The position numbers and the translations under genes are program-made. Shown here in pieces: positions 50,709 through 59,924 of a DNA stretch of 64,000 nt. The stretch's first letter is position 1, and each line of letters opens with the position of its first letter. This DNA comes from Bog-793 sp963803025. Lineage in GTDB: Bacteria; Actinomycetota; Acidimicrobiia; Acidimicrobiales; Bog-793. The notes beneath the pieces were generated by a model, which was not told where the DNA came from, did not search any database, and saw nothing but the letters and a program-made list of their open reading frames with translations. The stretch lies in NCBI GenBank assembly GCA_963803025.1, contig CAWDKZ010000012.1:124001-188000 (forward strand). Direction: 5' to 3'.

Positions 50709-52113
50709 CAGCCGTCCCTCCGATCGTGACCGAGGACACCCGAAGGGTCGGCTGGCCGCTCCCGACGGCGACCGACTGGCCGTCCTTGCCGCAGGTCCCC
50801 GGGGCCATGTCGAAGTCGTCGGCGATAGCGTCGATCTTCATCAACACGTCTGGCCCGTTGCCGATCAGATTGGCGTCCCGCAGCGGCTCGGTGATCCGGC
50901 CACCCTCGATGAGATAGGCCTCGGTCATGCCGAACACGAAATCGCCCGTCGCCGTGTTCACCTGGCCCCCGCCGAGCTTGGCGAGGTAGACGCCGAACGG
51001 GGTCTGGTTGACGATCTCCTCCGGGTCCTCGGTCCCGGCGAGCAGGAACGTGTTCGTCATCCGGACCATCGGGAGATGCTGGTAGCTCTGGCGACGCCCG
51101 TTCCCCGACGACTCCCGCCCGTCCTGACGGGCGCGCAGGTAATCCCACATGTACTCCGTGAGCACGCCGTTCTCGATCAGCACGTTGCGCTGCGCCGGAC
51201 GGCCCTCGTCGTCGATCGTCGAGGTTCCCCAGCTCTCGACGACGGTGCCGTCGTCAACGAGCGTGACGAGGGGGCTCGCCACCTTGGTGCCGAGCCGTCC
51301 CCGGAAGGCGGACGCGTCCTTCATGATGTGGTCGGCCTCGAGCCCGTGCCCGCACGCCTCGTGGAAGAGGTATCCGCCGGTCCCGCCCTTGATGACGACC
51401 GGATACGCCCCCGACGGGGCCGGGCGGGCGGTGAGCTTGCCGACCGCGCGCCGGGCGGCCTCCTTCGCCGCCGCCTCGACGCTGAAACGGTCGAATAGCT
51501 CGAAGCCGATCGTGCGCGCCAACACCTCGTAACCGGTCTGGAGGCCGCCATCCCCCGACGCGACGCACGAGACCGCGAATCGAGTCCTCACCTGGTCATC
51601 CGCCACGTACAACCCGTCGGAGTTGGCGATGACGATGCGGCGCCGGCTGTCGCCGTAGCCGGCGGACACCTGGACGATGGAGCCGCTCGTCGCCCGTGCC
51701 TCGTCGTCGGCGCGGGCAAGAAGCTCGACCTTGCGCGCCTTGTCGATGTCTTCCGGGTAGATCCCGATCGTGCCGACGGGATCGTCCTTACGCTCGACGA
51801 GGGCGACCGAACGCACTCCGCCGCCGCCCGCGTGCGCCACCGCGGCCGCCGCCTCGGCTGCATCGTGCAGCCCGCGGGTGGACAGATCGGCGGTGTGCGC
51901 GAACCCCGTCGTCTCACCGACGACGACGCGGATCCCGGCTCCGCGATCCCGGCCCGAGGACAGCTCCTCCACCCGACGGTCATCGAACGAGATCCCCGTG
52001 GAGCTGCGATCCTCGACGAAGACCTCGGCGAACTCCCCCCCGCGGGCGAGCGCCGCGGCGAGCGCGCCTTCGATCGCGTCGCGCTCGGCGAGCACGGGAT
52101 CCCTGTCACCCAT
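50701..52113 (-). CDS. tldD: TldD metalloprotease catalytic subunit
   Basis: 470 residues from ATG 52113. Catalytic motif HEACGHGLEAD (HExxxH, about residue 250) lies in GGYLFHEACGHG. Other family blocks: GIRVVVGETTGFAHTADL, STIDDEGRPAQRNVLIENG, and VNTATGDFVFGMTEAYLIEG with the third zinc ligand region. It is active only with TldE, encoded immediately downstream with overlapping ends. The frame extends upstream in Ser/Arg/Pro-rich residues that I judge untranslated. Confidence 0.94.
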   Translation of the reverse strand: MGDRDPVLAERDAIEGALAAALARGGEFAEVFVEDRSSTGISFDDRRVEELSSGRDRGAGIRVVVGETTGFAHTADLSTRGLHDAAEAAAAVAHAGGGGVRSVALVERKDDPVGTIGIYPEDIDKARKVELLARADDEARATSGSIVQVSAGYGDSRRRIVIANSDGLYVADDQVRTRFAVSCVASGDGGLQTGYEVLARTIGFELFDRFSVEAAAKEAARRAVGKLTARPAPSGAYPVVIKGGTGGYLFHEACGHGLEADHIMKDASAFRGRLGTKVASPLVTLVDDGTVVESWGTSTIDDEGRPAQRNVLIENGVLTEYMWDYLRARQDGRESSGNGRRQSYQHLPMVRMTNTFLLAGTEDPEEIVNQTPFGVYLAKLGGGQVNTATGDFVFGMTEAYLIEGGRITEPLRDANLIGNGPDVLMKIDAIADDFDMAPGTCGKDGQSVAVGSGQPTLRVSSVTIGGTAGG

Positions 52114-52453
52114 CGGCTCTCGCTCCTCCCCGGTCGGCCCCGAATCACCGGCGGCCCACCCGGCGGCATCGAGCCGCAAGAAGAGCACGTCAGTCGCCAA
52201 TCGTAACGACGGTGGTCTGTGCGAACGACCCCGGGCCGGCTCGCTCGCCCGGGGAGCCCGGCACCCGGTGCGCCCCGGTCCCCGACCCAGCCCTTCCCTT
52301 TTTCAGGCAGAATCTTCGCGTCCGGGCCAGTGAAGTTCCGCACCCGGCGCGCACCAGCCCGGTACCATCGGGGTCGCAGGCATACTGCTGCCCGGCCGGA
52401 TCCGGCGGGCGCATCGAGGCGAACGAAGCGCCGGGAGGCGCTGGGAGGCGAGC
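52114..52453. other. Divergent spacer between tldD and the DivIVA-like gene
   Basis: No gene is seen. It should contain both promoters. GGGAGGCG just before 52454 is the ribosome binding site of the DivIVA-like gene. Confidence 0.45.
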
Positions 52454-53374
52454 ATGGAAGAGTCTCGTGCGTCGCATATGGCCGAGGCCACCCCGATATT
52501 CGGTGCCTACCGCCGCGGCTACGACCCTGAGCAGGTCGATCGCTATGTCGCTGCCCAGCAGCGCCGCCTCGACGAGTCATTGCGCCGCGCTTCGGAGGCC
52601 GAGCGCAAGCTCGCCGCCGCCGTTGGCCAGCTGCGCGAGCTGCACCGCCGGGTGGGCGCGCTCGAAGATCAGCGTCGACCTTCCCAGACGTTCAAGCTCG
52701 ACGGCGTTGGCGAGCACATCCAACGGATCTTCGAGGAGGCCCGCGAAGGCGCGGACGCGCTCCGGGAGAAAGCTGAGGTCGAGCTGGCGGAGCTTCGCGA
52801 GAAGACCGCCGAAGAAGCGCAGACGATTCTCACCACAGCACGCAGCAAGGCTCAGCAGATCGAAGCCGAGATCGAGCAGCGCCGACGCGAGGAGCTCGGC
52901 CAGCTGGAAGAGAACCGCTCCCGGGCGGTGTCGCAGCTCACGTACCTTCACGAACAGCGCAAGAAGGCGGTGACCGAACTGACGCGTCTGCGCGAGGTGA
53001 TCGACTCGACGATCGCCGAGGTCACGACCGACGAGGACCCGGTCACCGATGGGGAACCGAATGGTCGCGCGGAAGATGAGCTCGATTTCACGCGGCGAGA
53101 CCCGATCAGCGAACGCCACCCCTCGATGACGAATCGTTACGTCTCAAGTGGCCGCATCAGTTCGACTCCAACCGGAGACGCCCGGCCTTCGGCGCGGCCT
53201 CCGCTTCGCAACCTCAGACCCCCCGCCGACCGGGCGGGATCGGAGGCCGCGAGACTCGTGAGCGAGCACCGAGCCGCGGTCGCGGCAGAAGAGGGTCCTC
53301 CGAGAGCCCGCGCACTCGGGCCACGACCGCCGGGGCCCCACACGGCGACCGTCTTTGACTTCGAGGAGCACTAG
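52454..53374 (+). CDS. DivIVA-domain coiled-coil protein
   Basis: 306 residues. IFGAYRRGYDPEQVDRYVAA is the DivIVA N-terminal motif (Gly-Tyr-Asp-x-x-x-Val-Asp). A coiled coil of about 170 residues follows (LRRASEAERKLAAAVGQLRE ... LREVIDSTIAEVT), then a disordered Pro/Arg-rich tail ending VFDFEEH. It probably recognises membrane curvature or works at division and growth sites like Wag31 or SepIVA. ATG 52454 has GGGAGGCG at good spacing. The acidic C-terminus is distinctive. Confidence 0.75.
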   Translation: MEESRASHMAEATPIFGAYRRGYDPEQVDRYVAAQQRRLDESLRRASEAERKLAAAVGQLRELHRRVGALEDQRRPSQTFKLDGVGEHIQRIFEEAREGADALREKAEVELAELREKTAEEAQTILTTARSKAQQIEAEIEQRRREELGQLEENRSRAVSQLTYLHEQRKKAVTELTRLREVIDSTIAEVTTDEDPVTDGEPNGRAEDELDFTRRDPISERHPSMTNRYVSSGRISSTPTGDARPSARPPLRNLRPPADRAGSEAARLVSEHRAAVAAEEGPPRARALGPRPPGPHTATVFDFEEH

Positions 53375-53517
53375 GTACCTTCGGGGCCGGCAAGGACTGG
53401 GGATCGAACGACACGAGGCCCGCGCCTTTGGGATCGGTGCCTGTCGTCTCCTACGATGCGCCGTGAACACACTGATCGCCCGCCGCGGAATGTGCCCGGC
53501 GGGGGGTCGTGCAGATT

Positions 53518-53590
53518 GGGCCGCTAGCTCATCCGGAAGAGCAGGGGACTTTTAATCCCAAGGTGCCGGGATCGAGACCCGGGCGGCCCA
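53518..53590 (+). tRNA. tRNA-Lys(TTT)
   Basis: 73 bases. Acceptor GGGCCGC/GCGGCCC is perfectly paired, with D arm GCTC...GAGC, anticodon loop CTTTTAA with anticodon TTT, T arm CCGGG-ATCGAGA-CCCGG and discriminator A. CCA is not encoded. The gene is followed 126 bases later by a phage-type integrase in the same orientation, so its 3' end is the likely attachment site of a second island. Confidence 0.95.
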
Positions 53591-53716
53591 CTGAATAATC
53601 CCTGTTAGCGGTCGGAATCATCGTCCGACGCTCGAACCTCTGGTCGCTCCTGCTACTGGATGCTACTGTATCCCGAAGTTGCATCTGAAGGGCACGTCGG
53701 AGGGCTTGGGAAGGCC

Positions 53717-54904
53717 ATGAAGGGCCATCTTCGGAGGCGCGGGAACTCGTGGGAACTTCGCGCGTATGTCGGCGTCGATCCAATCACGAAACGCCAGAAG
53801 TATTTGACTCGCACCTTTCGAGGTGGCAAGCGAGAAGCCGAAGGGGCGCTCGCCCGGTTCATCACCGAGGTCTCTGGCGGTGGACATGCGGCGCAGGACA
53901 CGACCGTCGAGCATCTAATCCGGCAGTGGCTCGACCTAGCTCGGAGCGACCTCTCGCCCTCGACGGTCCGCGGCTACGAGCGAATCATCGAGAGCTACAT
54001 CAATCCGACACTTGGCAAGGTCCCACTTGGGCGTCTGAAAACGGCGCAGCTTGACCACTTCTATGCGGAGCTTCGCGCCAGAGGCGGACACGACGGCGCA
54101 CCACTCGCACCTGCGACGGTGCGCCAGACACACGCCATCATTCGTCGTGCGCTTCAGCAGGGCGTTCGTTGGGGCTGGATCGCGTCGAATCCCGCCGCGT
54201 TGGCGTCTCCTCCGCGCGTGCAGGTGCCGCAGCTGTCGACGCCGAATCCTGTGGAGGTCATCCGACTAATCGAGCTTGCCTCCAGCGATGACGCCGATTT
54301 CGGATGCTTTCTCCACGTGGCGGCAACAACAGGCGCACGTCGCGGCGAACTGTGCGCGTTGCGCTGGCAGAACGTCGATCTTGAGTCCGCCACGATGACG
54401 ATTAATCGATCCGTCGTTGAAGGGATGCACAACGTCCTTGTCGAGAAGGACACCAAGACTCATGGGTCCCGCTGCATCGCGCTCGATGCGAACACTGTGG
54501 CGACACTTCGTGCACAGCGACAGCGGATGGCCTCCCGGGCACTCGCATGTGGTGTCGGACTGGCAGACGACGCATACGTCTTCTCTCGAGACCCAAACGG
54601 CCGACGACCGTGGGTACCGAACGACGTCACCAAGGGCTTCATCCGAGTCAGGAATTCGGCGGGCCTGAGCAAAGTGCGTCTCCACGACCTCCGGCACTTC
54701 ACTGCAACTCGTCTACTTGCCGCTGGAGTGCCGGTGCGAACCGTAAGCGGCCGGCTTGGCCACGCCAATGCCGCGACGACGCTGGGCGTCTATGCCCACT
54801 TTGTCGAGGAGTCAGATCGAGATGCGGCTGACAAGCTCGGCGATCTCCTACAACAACGGCCGACGGCTAATCGTCGGTTCCGAGCGGCGACGACGCCCCG
54901 GTAG
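53717..54904 (+). CDS. int: Phage-type tyrosine integrase at tRNA-Lys
   Basis: 395 residues from ATG 53717. AP2-like arm-binding domain (KGHLRRRGNSWELRAYVGVD), core-binding domain (VEHLIRQWLDLARSDLSPST), catalytic residues Arg in AATTGARRGELCALRWQNV, Lys in VEKDTKTHGSRCI, HDLRHFTATRLLAAG, GHANAATTLGVYAHF with the Tyr. All are intact. It would recombine the element end with the 3' end of the adjacent tRNA-Lys gene. No second tRNA-Lys fragment is in the window, so the distal attachment site lies outside or has been lost. Confidence 0.93.
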   Translation: MKGHLRRRGNSWELRAYVGVDPITKRQKYLTRTFRGGKREAEGALARFITEVSGGGHAAQDTTVEHLIRQWLDLARSDLSPSTVRGYERIIESYINPTLGKVPLGRLKTAQLDHFYAELRARGGHDGAPLAPATVRQTHAIIRRALQQGVRWGWIASNPAALASPPRVQVPQLSTPNPVEVIRLIELASSDDADFGCFLHVAATTGARRGELCALRWQNVDLESATMTINRSVVEGMHNVLVEKDTKTHGSRCIALDANTVATLRAQRQRMASRALACGVGLADDAYVFSRDPNGRRPWVPNDVTKGFIRVRNSAGLSKVRLHDLRHFTATRLLAAGVPVRTVSGRLGHANAATTLGVYAHFVEESDRDAADKLGDLLQQRPTANRRFRAATTPR

Positions 54905-55613
54905 TCGGCCGACCGGGCCCAGCAAGTGGGGATTCTTGTGCGCGGCGTCGATGCTGTGGGGTGACGGGGGACGGGGCGGCGGGTTTCTTGTGAGGGTAGT
55001 CGCGCGGTGGCTGGGATGTAAGAGGCCGACGGCCAGTGCACCAGATCCGGGGGGCGACGACGGTGTCGCGACCACTGCTAATGGTGGCCGGGGTGTCCAC
55101 CGAGATTCCTCGAGGCCACTTGACCTCCTGAACAGGCATTTCCGTTCCGCCCAATACGGCTCGATCATCCGAATTAGGGGGCCTCCGCCTGAGTGATAGG
55201 CCAAAAGGTAGGCCAAAGACCACCCAGCCAGTACAAGCCGTAATGCCTCTTGGTCCTCCTTTAACCGGTGTCCAACGATCCCGGATGAGCGCCACTGTCG
55301 CGACCTACGCCCCCTTTTGCGAGTCTTCGGATTTCAGCGGGGTGTTATCCAGCCCAGGGGTCCACCGCGGGCCCCCAGAATCGCGTTGTTCTCACATCCG
55401 CGATCCAGGAGAGCCCCTGTGGAGACAGACTCCACGCGCATGTGAGCTGCTCGTCGGTCTTCCCACCGTGAACGTTGAGTGTGCTCACCTGGTCTGGCCC
55501 CACTTCTGACGGTCGTGCTCAGGTGCTAGAGGGTCGACTTTCGACCGGAGTTGACACGTTGGTCATCCAGCCTCGATGTTGCCGCTTACGTACCTCTTGA
55601 ATCAACGCCTTCT
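54905..55613. other. Gene-free stretch behind the integrase
   Basis: Frames on both strands are Arg/Pro/Ser-rich and mutually shadowing. I see no excisionase, RNA gene or clear repeat. The region may hold the element's regulatory end. Confidence 0.35.
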
Positions 55614-55990
55614 CTAGATCACATCGCACGTCACGTCGACCGACGTGATCACAAGAGTGAACGCGCCAGCGAACACGATGCGAGGCACGGCACTCTCCAC
55701 CTGTGGACGGGAAGCCGGTGACCTCGTACGTCCCCGCTGGGACCGTTGCGCGGTAGTAGCCCTTAGACGTCGTCGGAAAGCGAAAGGCGACCTGTCGAGA
55801 ACAGCGTGAAGACGACCCTGCCCGGAAGGCCTCGGGGTGGAAGGGTCGCCGGTCCTCCAACCTGCTCAGACGCCCCGTTATCGTGCCGGAAGGACGCATT
55901 CTTTGCCAAAGCGGGTGTGACTGTCACCGCTAAGACCACGCCGACTAGCAGGAGCGTCCCGAGGAGGGTGACGAACTTCTTTACCGTCAT
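55614..55990 (-). pseudogene. Secreted prealbumin-like protein, two frame breaks
   Basis: ATG 55990 opens a signal peptide (MTVKKFVTLLGTLLLVGVVL, then TPALA). The mature start is ASFRHDNGASEQVGGPATLP. The frame then has to change to give VAFRFPTTSKGYYRATVPAG and TYEVTGFPSTGG, and change again to end PRIVFAGAFTLVITSVDVTC before TAG at 55614. Assembled, it is a carboxypeptidase-regulatory-like (prealbumin fold) exported domain. Two single-base shifts in 125 codons suggest decay or local sequence error. Confidence 0.55.
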
Positions 55991-56115
55991 ACTGTCCCCG
56001 ATATTTCCCTAAAGCTCGACGGACTCCGCCCGGGTCCCGCCATGAGATCATGGTTGAGTTCAGCCACACCACCTCGGTGACCGAACCTCCCGAGACTCGT
56101 CCTGGAGCTCTGTTG

Positions 56116-56801
56116 TTATGGAGTGGCACCCTGGGGGACCACTGCGCATCCAACACAGAAGGCCATTTCGACTCCGCTGCTTGCGTCGACTAACGCAGAT
56201 TCAGCCGTGTATGTCTTCGTCGGGACCGGGCCAAGACTCGGCGGCGCGAATCCGCCGCCAACTGGCAAAGTTTGCGTTTCGTAAAGCGTTAACGCCCAGA
56301 ACTCGCGCTGCGGATTAACAACATCGCTCGTGGCGAAGCTCGGCATCGTAGCCTTTAGTGCCCGTAGGTGACCAGTTCCCCCGCGACGGATGCGGCTGGC
56401 CACCCAAGTTCTGCGATCGCCTGAGATTCCGTGAGCTGGTTGCTACCCGCAGCTGGAAGCGCCGATTCCGCAAACCCGGGAACAACGTCAACCGACGAGT
56501 CATTGCAGTTGAGTCCGGCCTGCATGCACTGAGCAAGTCCTGGCACCGTGGCAAGGCAATCAGCACCCGACGCGATGCACTGCGCAAGTTCCGTCTGGTT
56601 GACTCCGTTGTAGACGTCCGGCGCTTGAGTCGTCCCCACAGCAGCCCGATTGGAATCAGCGAGGCTTCTCCTCGGGGACGCGGAGCTTCCTGTCACAGCG
56701 AACGTCACGCCTACGGTCAAGCCTATGGAAGTGGCAACTGCCACCAAGGCAGCAATTCTCCGTTTGGAAGTTGACCTTACTGTCAGACTTCTCACCGTCA
56801 T
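56116..56801 (-). pseudogene. Secreted Cys-containing protein, frameshifted
   Basis: ATG 56801 starts an Arg/Lys-rich leader and signal helix (IAALVAVATSIGLTVGVTFA), then a Cys-rich part (AQCIASGADCLATVPGLAQC, MQAGLNC) that repeats a short x-QC-x-x-G-x-x-C unit. The frame stops after VTYGH near 56359. The continuation in the next frame (LKATMPSFATSDVVNPQREF ... VPTKTYTAESALVDASSGVE) ends at 56116. One base shift joins them. The family is unknown. The composition is less GC-rich than the rest of the window. Confidence 0.5.
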
Positions 56802-56848
56802 CGCTCCTAATCCAAACTAAGAATGATCATTCGATCGCGACTTGAGGT

Positions 56849-57556
56849 CTAAGAAGGCTTGCTGTTTGCCCACTCTTGGTTGTTGTCGTATAGCGCTCCG
56901 TTGAAACACTGTCCTTGTGGGTCAACGTTACAATTGTCGGTCACATCGGGACTCATCGAGGGATAACTCCATGTGCCCGTGCTGTTCTCGTACACCTCCG
57001 GATAGTTGTCAAAGGTGCCAGAGTGTTCGCTCGAATTCGGACCGTTGGAAAGCAGCTCCATCCCTACGTTCATCTCATAGCCTGAAGACGAGGTTTGATT
57101 TGTGACCGTTGCAATTAACGAATAATCAAGATAAACCTCATAATTGTCGTTGGACCCGTTGCTGACATCGACAATCTCATACACGTGGTTGTTGCCATCC
57201 GCGGTCAGTTGTGCAATCGGGTAGAAATGGAAATTGCCTGCGTTGTCTTGGTCAGCGTAAAACTGTTCGTAAGTCGTACCACCCCCCTTGCCCGCGCAAG
57301 TGCCAGTCCAGGGATATGAATATACGCTGCAGATCCTCGCGAGTCCTTCTTCCACCCACTGGTAAGTGCTGGGATTGATAAGTAACCACATTTCGTTACT
57401 CATATGGTCTCCGACACTCACCTCGGATGCTGGGATGACGAGGGACTCGTCGTGCCACTGTCCTTCCAGTCCCGCGTAGCTGCCGGATGCGTAGCCCATC
57501 GAATAGCAATGGAGCGACGAGCAAGAAGTGACCTGACCCGATGCAGACACCGTCAT
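56849..57556 (-). CDS. Exported beta-rich protein, possibly jelly-roll; start frameshifted
   Basis: 235 residues. The sequence is rich in Asn, Ser, Tyr and Gly: LVIPASEVSVGDHMSNEMWL, WVEEGLARICSVYSYPW, NFHFYPIAQLTADGNNHVYE, NYEVYLDYSLIATV. This is typical of a secreted carbohydrate-binding or jelly-roll domain, and related-looking proteins occur in Streptomyces. The frame opens at ATG 57556, but the signal peptide (RRFALTFASLAGAVQIA) lies just before it and is cut by a TGA. An ATG at 57614 in another frame would supply the start if one base is shifted. The function is unknown. Confidence 0.55.
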   Translation of the reverse strand: MTVSASGQVTSCSSLHCYSMGYASGSYAGLEGQWHDESLVIPASEVSVGDHMSNEMWLLINPSTYQWVEEGLARICSVYSYPWTGTCAGKGGGTTYEQFYADQDNAGNFHFYPIAQLTADGNNHVYEIVDVSNGSNDNYEVYLDYSLIATVTNQTSSSGYEMNVGMELLSNGPNSSEHSGTFDNYPEVYENSTGTWSYPSMSPDVTDNCNVDPQGQCFNGALYDNNQEWANSKPS

Positions 57557-58147
57557 CGCAATCTGTACAGCACCCGCGAGGCTTGCAAAAGTGAGCGCGA
57601 ATCGCCGCGATCATTCGCGAACGCGCGAGATGACTGCGCACGCGTTGGCACCAATTTCAATTTCCCCTCCTTTGCACGACGGCCTTAGTCCCTCCAACTA
57701 CTTCTCGAGTCCCTCCAACTACTTCTCGACTTCGGACCAGCCTCGTCCAGGTCTCAATGTCGCCGAACCCGAGCGGAGCGAGGGCGCGTTCGCCTGGCGG
57801 CCGGAACCAGGAATCAGTGTCAGCGGATAGGCGATTGGCCGCCAGGCTGTCTTCGATCGTCCCATCGCTCACCTCAAAGTCAGCATTGCAGTATGCCGAC
57901 GATCAGGCAGACCTACAACGCGTCACTATGCGCCCACCGAATGTGATTGTCAACCTGGTGAGTAGCGGGAGGGAACCTCCCCCTCCCGCTACTCACCAGG
58001 CAAGTCCAATCGGCAAAATCACACACGTCGGCGTCTCCCTACGTTCTAAGCCATCGGCTGGCTACTCCATCACGTCGCTTTCGATCGACCTACCGACAGT
58101 TCGTGTCCAGGACACCAGTGGGAAGCAACACGAGGTGAAGGTGTAAA
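57557..58147. other. Spacer with tandem repeat and long hairpin, weak plus-strand ORF
   Basis: 57690-57731 contains AGTCCCTCCAACTACTTCTCG twice in tandem. A plus-strand frame (57757-58146) ends in a beta-like segment (ITHVGVSLRSKPSAGYSITS), but the long hairpin at 57955-57999 sits in its middle, so I do not annotate it as a gene. Confidence 0.35.
57955..57999 (+). terminator. Perfect 19-bp inverted repeat
   Basis: CTGGTGAGTAGCGGGAGGG pairs exactly with the sequence ending CTACTCACCAG, around a 7-base loop (AACCTCC). No T-tract follows on either strand. It may be a transcription terminator of the Actinomycetota type (no T-run), or a recombination or transposon end. It is by far the strongest hairpin seen here. 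Confidence 0.5.
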
Positions 58148-58210
58148 CGCTGATCCAAAAGGGGAGCACCTGAGACTCAGAACGCGCTGATCGAAAAGGG
58201 GAGCACCTGA
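58148..58210 (+). repeat. IS21-type terminal direct repeats
   Basis: CGCTGATCCAAAAGGGGAGC (continuing ACCTGA) at 58148-58173 and CGCTGATCGAAAAGGGGAGC (continuing ACCTGA) at 58185-58210 are repeats with one mismatch. Multiple repeats of this kind at the left end are typical of IS21-family elements and serve as transposase binding sites. Confidence 0.7.
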
Positions 58211-58280
58211 CCATCCCTGGTCTTGCTCGCCCCAGCCCTCAGGCTTCTCGCCTGGAGCTGGGCGAGGAGACGGGAGAAGG

Positions 58281-58433
58281 GTGCACACCGACATGGAGAT
58301 GTGGACAGAGATCCGGCGCAAGGTGCTCGTGGAGGGCGCTTCGAAGCGCTCGATCCGAAGGGACTACCAGGTCAGCGCTCGGACACTCGAGAAGATCCTG
58401 GCCAACGCCGAACCGGGGGACGTCCCACGAGTT
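58281..58433 (+). pseudogene. IstA N-terminal fragment (IS21), cut by IS256
   Basis: MEMWTEIRRKVLVEGASKRS and IRRDYQVSARTLEKILANAE form the N-terminal HTH of IS21 IstA transposases. After about 50 codons the sequence enters the left end of IS256 copy B at 58434. The rest of istA and istB is not found on the other side of IS256, so the IS21 remnant is not simply interrupted. Confidence 0.75.
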
Positions 58434-59804
58434 GGTGTAAATCGCGCAGAGGGTCCACCACTTAGTGGACCACCGGAGTGAATCTCGACGTGTCCAGCAA
58501 GACACGACAAGGAGATCACACCGGTGGCCCAACATGATTTTGACCCCTACGAGCTACTCGACGCGCTCCGGGCAGGAGACGACGTCGATCTCATCCGTCA
58601 AAGCGTCGAGATGGTCCTGCAAGCCCTGATAGAAGCCGAGGTGACCGGCGTCATCGGCGCCGAGCCTCACGAGCGCACAGAGGACCGCCAGAACTACCGC
58701 AACGGGCATCGTCCGCGGGTGCTGTCGACCAAGGCGGGCGACTTGGAGCTCTCCATCCCCAAGCTCCGCTCGGGCTCCTTCTTCCCTCAGATCCTCGAGC
58801 GAAGGCGCCGGATCGACAGGGCATTGTTCGCGGTCGTGATGGAGGCCTACGTCCATGGCGTCTCGACGCGCAAGGTCGACGACCTGGTGCGGGCCCTCGG
58901 GGTCGGCTCCGGGATCTCAAAGTCCGAGGTCTCTCGGATCTGTAGTGAGCTCGACAAGGAGATGGAGGCCTTCCGGACCCGCCGGCTCGACCACGTCGCC
59001 TTCCCCTACCTGTTCTGCGACGCCACCTACGTCAAAGGTCGCGTCCGTGGCCGGGTCGTGTCGAGAGCTGTTGTCGTCGTCACCGGTGTCACCTCGGTCG
59101 GCAATCGCGAGGTGCTCGGCTGCGATGTCGGGGACTCAGAGGACGGGGTCTTCTGGACGGCGTTTTTGCGCAGCCTTCGCCAGCGGGGACTTCAGGGAGT
59201 TCGTCTTGTCATCTCCGACCACCACCTCGGGTTGAAAGAGGCGATCGAGAAGGTCTTCATCGGTGCCTCCTGGCAGCGCTGCCGGGTGCACTTCCTACGC
59301 AACGCCCTGGCGGGGGTGCAAAGACAGAAGGCCCAGATGGTCGCGGCCGCGATCAAGACGATCTTCGCCCAGCCTGACCGGGCCCACATCCACCGCCAGC
59401 TCGACGAGGTCGCCGACACGCTGCGGCCGGGCTTCCCGGAGGTGGCCAAGCTCCTCGAGGAGGCGAAGGCCGACCTGCTCGCCTTCTCCTACTTCCCGAT
59501 GGCGCACTGGACCAAGATCTGGTCGACGAACCCCTTGGAGCGCGTGAACGCCGAGATCAAGCGACGCACGAACGTCGTCGGGATCTTTCCTAACGACGCC
59601 TCGGTGATGCGCCTCGTGACCGCCGTGCTCGTCGAACAGCACGACGAGTGGGAGGTGTCAGAACGCCGTTACCTCTCCGAAGAGTCCATGGGACTCATCG
59701 ACCAACCCGTCGCCGACGAACTCGGTGGAGAGGGGGTGTCCCTGGCGATCATGGCCTGACAGACTGAACGCGCGTCGAGCACTTCGGTTCGGTCGATTTA
59801 CACC
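58434..59804 (+). mobile_element. IS256-family insertion sequence (copy B)
   Basis: 1.37 kb with exact 11-base terminal inverted repeats GGTGTAAATCG (58434) and CGATTTACACC (59794-59804). The flanks (CCACGAGTT on the left, ACCGCGCGG on the right) do not form a target duplication, and the left flank is IS21 while the right flank is unrelated. This suggests recombination between two copies, or an assembly join at a repeat. Confidence 0.88.
58524..59759 (+). CDS. IS256 family transposase (IS1081-like), copy B
   Basis: 411 residues. DDE core: Asp in FPYLFCDATYVKGRVRGR, Asp in VRLVISDHHLGLKEAIEKV, the C-x-H pair in WQRCRVHFLRNAL, and Glu in TNPLERVNAEIKRRTNVVG. The N-terminal region includes DRQNYRNGHRPR and VHGVSTRKVDDLVRALG. 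It is complete and likely functional. Confidence 0.95.
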   Translation: MAQHDFDPYELLDALRAGDDVDLIRQSVEMVLQALIEAEVTGVIGAEPHERTEDRQNYRNGHRPRVLSTKAGDLELSIPKLRSGSFFPQILERRRRIDRALFAVVMEAYVHGVSTRKVDDLVRALGVGSGISKSEVSRICSELDKEMEAFRTRRLDHVAFPYLFCDATYVKGRVRGRVVSRAVVVVTGVTSVGNREVLGCDVGDSEDGVFWTAFLRSLRQRGLQGVRLVISDHHLGLKEAIEKVFIGASWQRCRVHFLRNALAGVQRQKAQMVAAAIKTIFAQPDRAHIHRQLDEVADTLRPGFPEVAKLLEEAKADLLAFSYFPMAHWTKIWSTNPLERVNAEIKRRTNVVGIFPNDASVMRLVTAVLVEQHDEWEVSERRYLSEESMGLIDQPVADELGGEGVSLAIMA

Positions 59805-59924
59805 ACCGCGCGGGACGCGATCCCGAACCGCCCGGCTATCGCCAGAGGACCACTCGCCCGAAGCCGATGCTCGGTCGTTGCCTGCAGCGCCTGACCAGTA
59901 CGTGCTGCTCGACTCAGTGAACTC

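Noticed and set aside
49761..50729. Plus-strand frame opposite tldE
   Set aside because: Antisense to a full-length TldE with conserved blocks.
57757..58146. Plus-strand ORF ahead of the IS21 remnant
   Set aside because: A perfect 19-bp hairpin occupies its middle and most residues are composition-driven.
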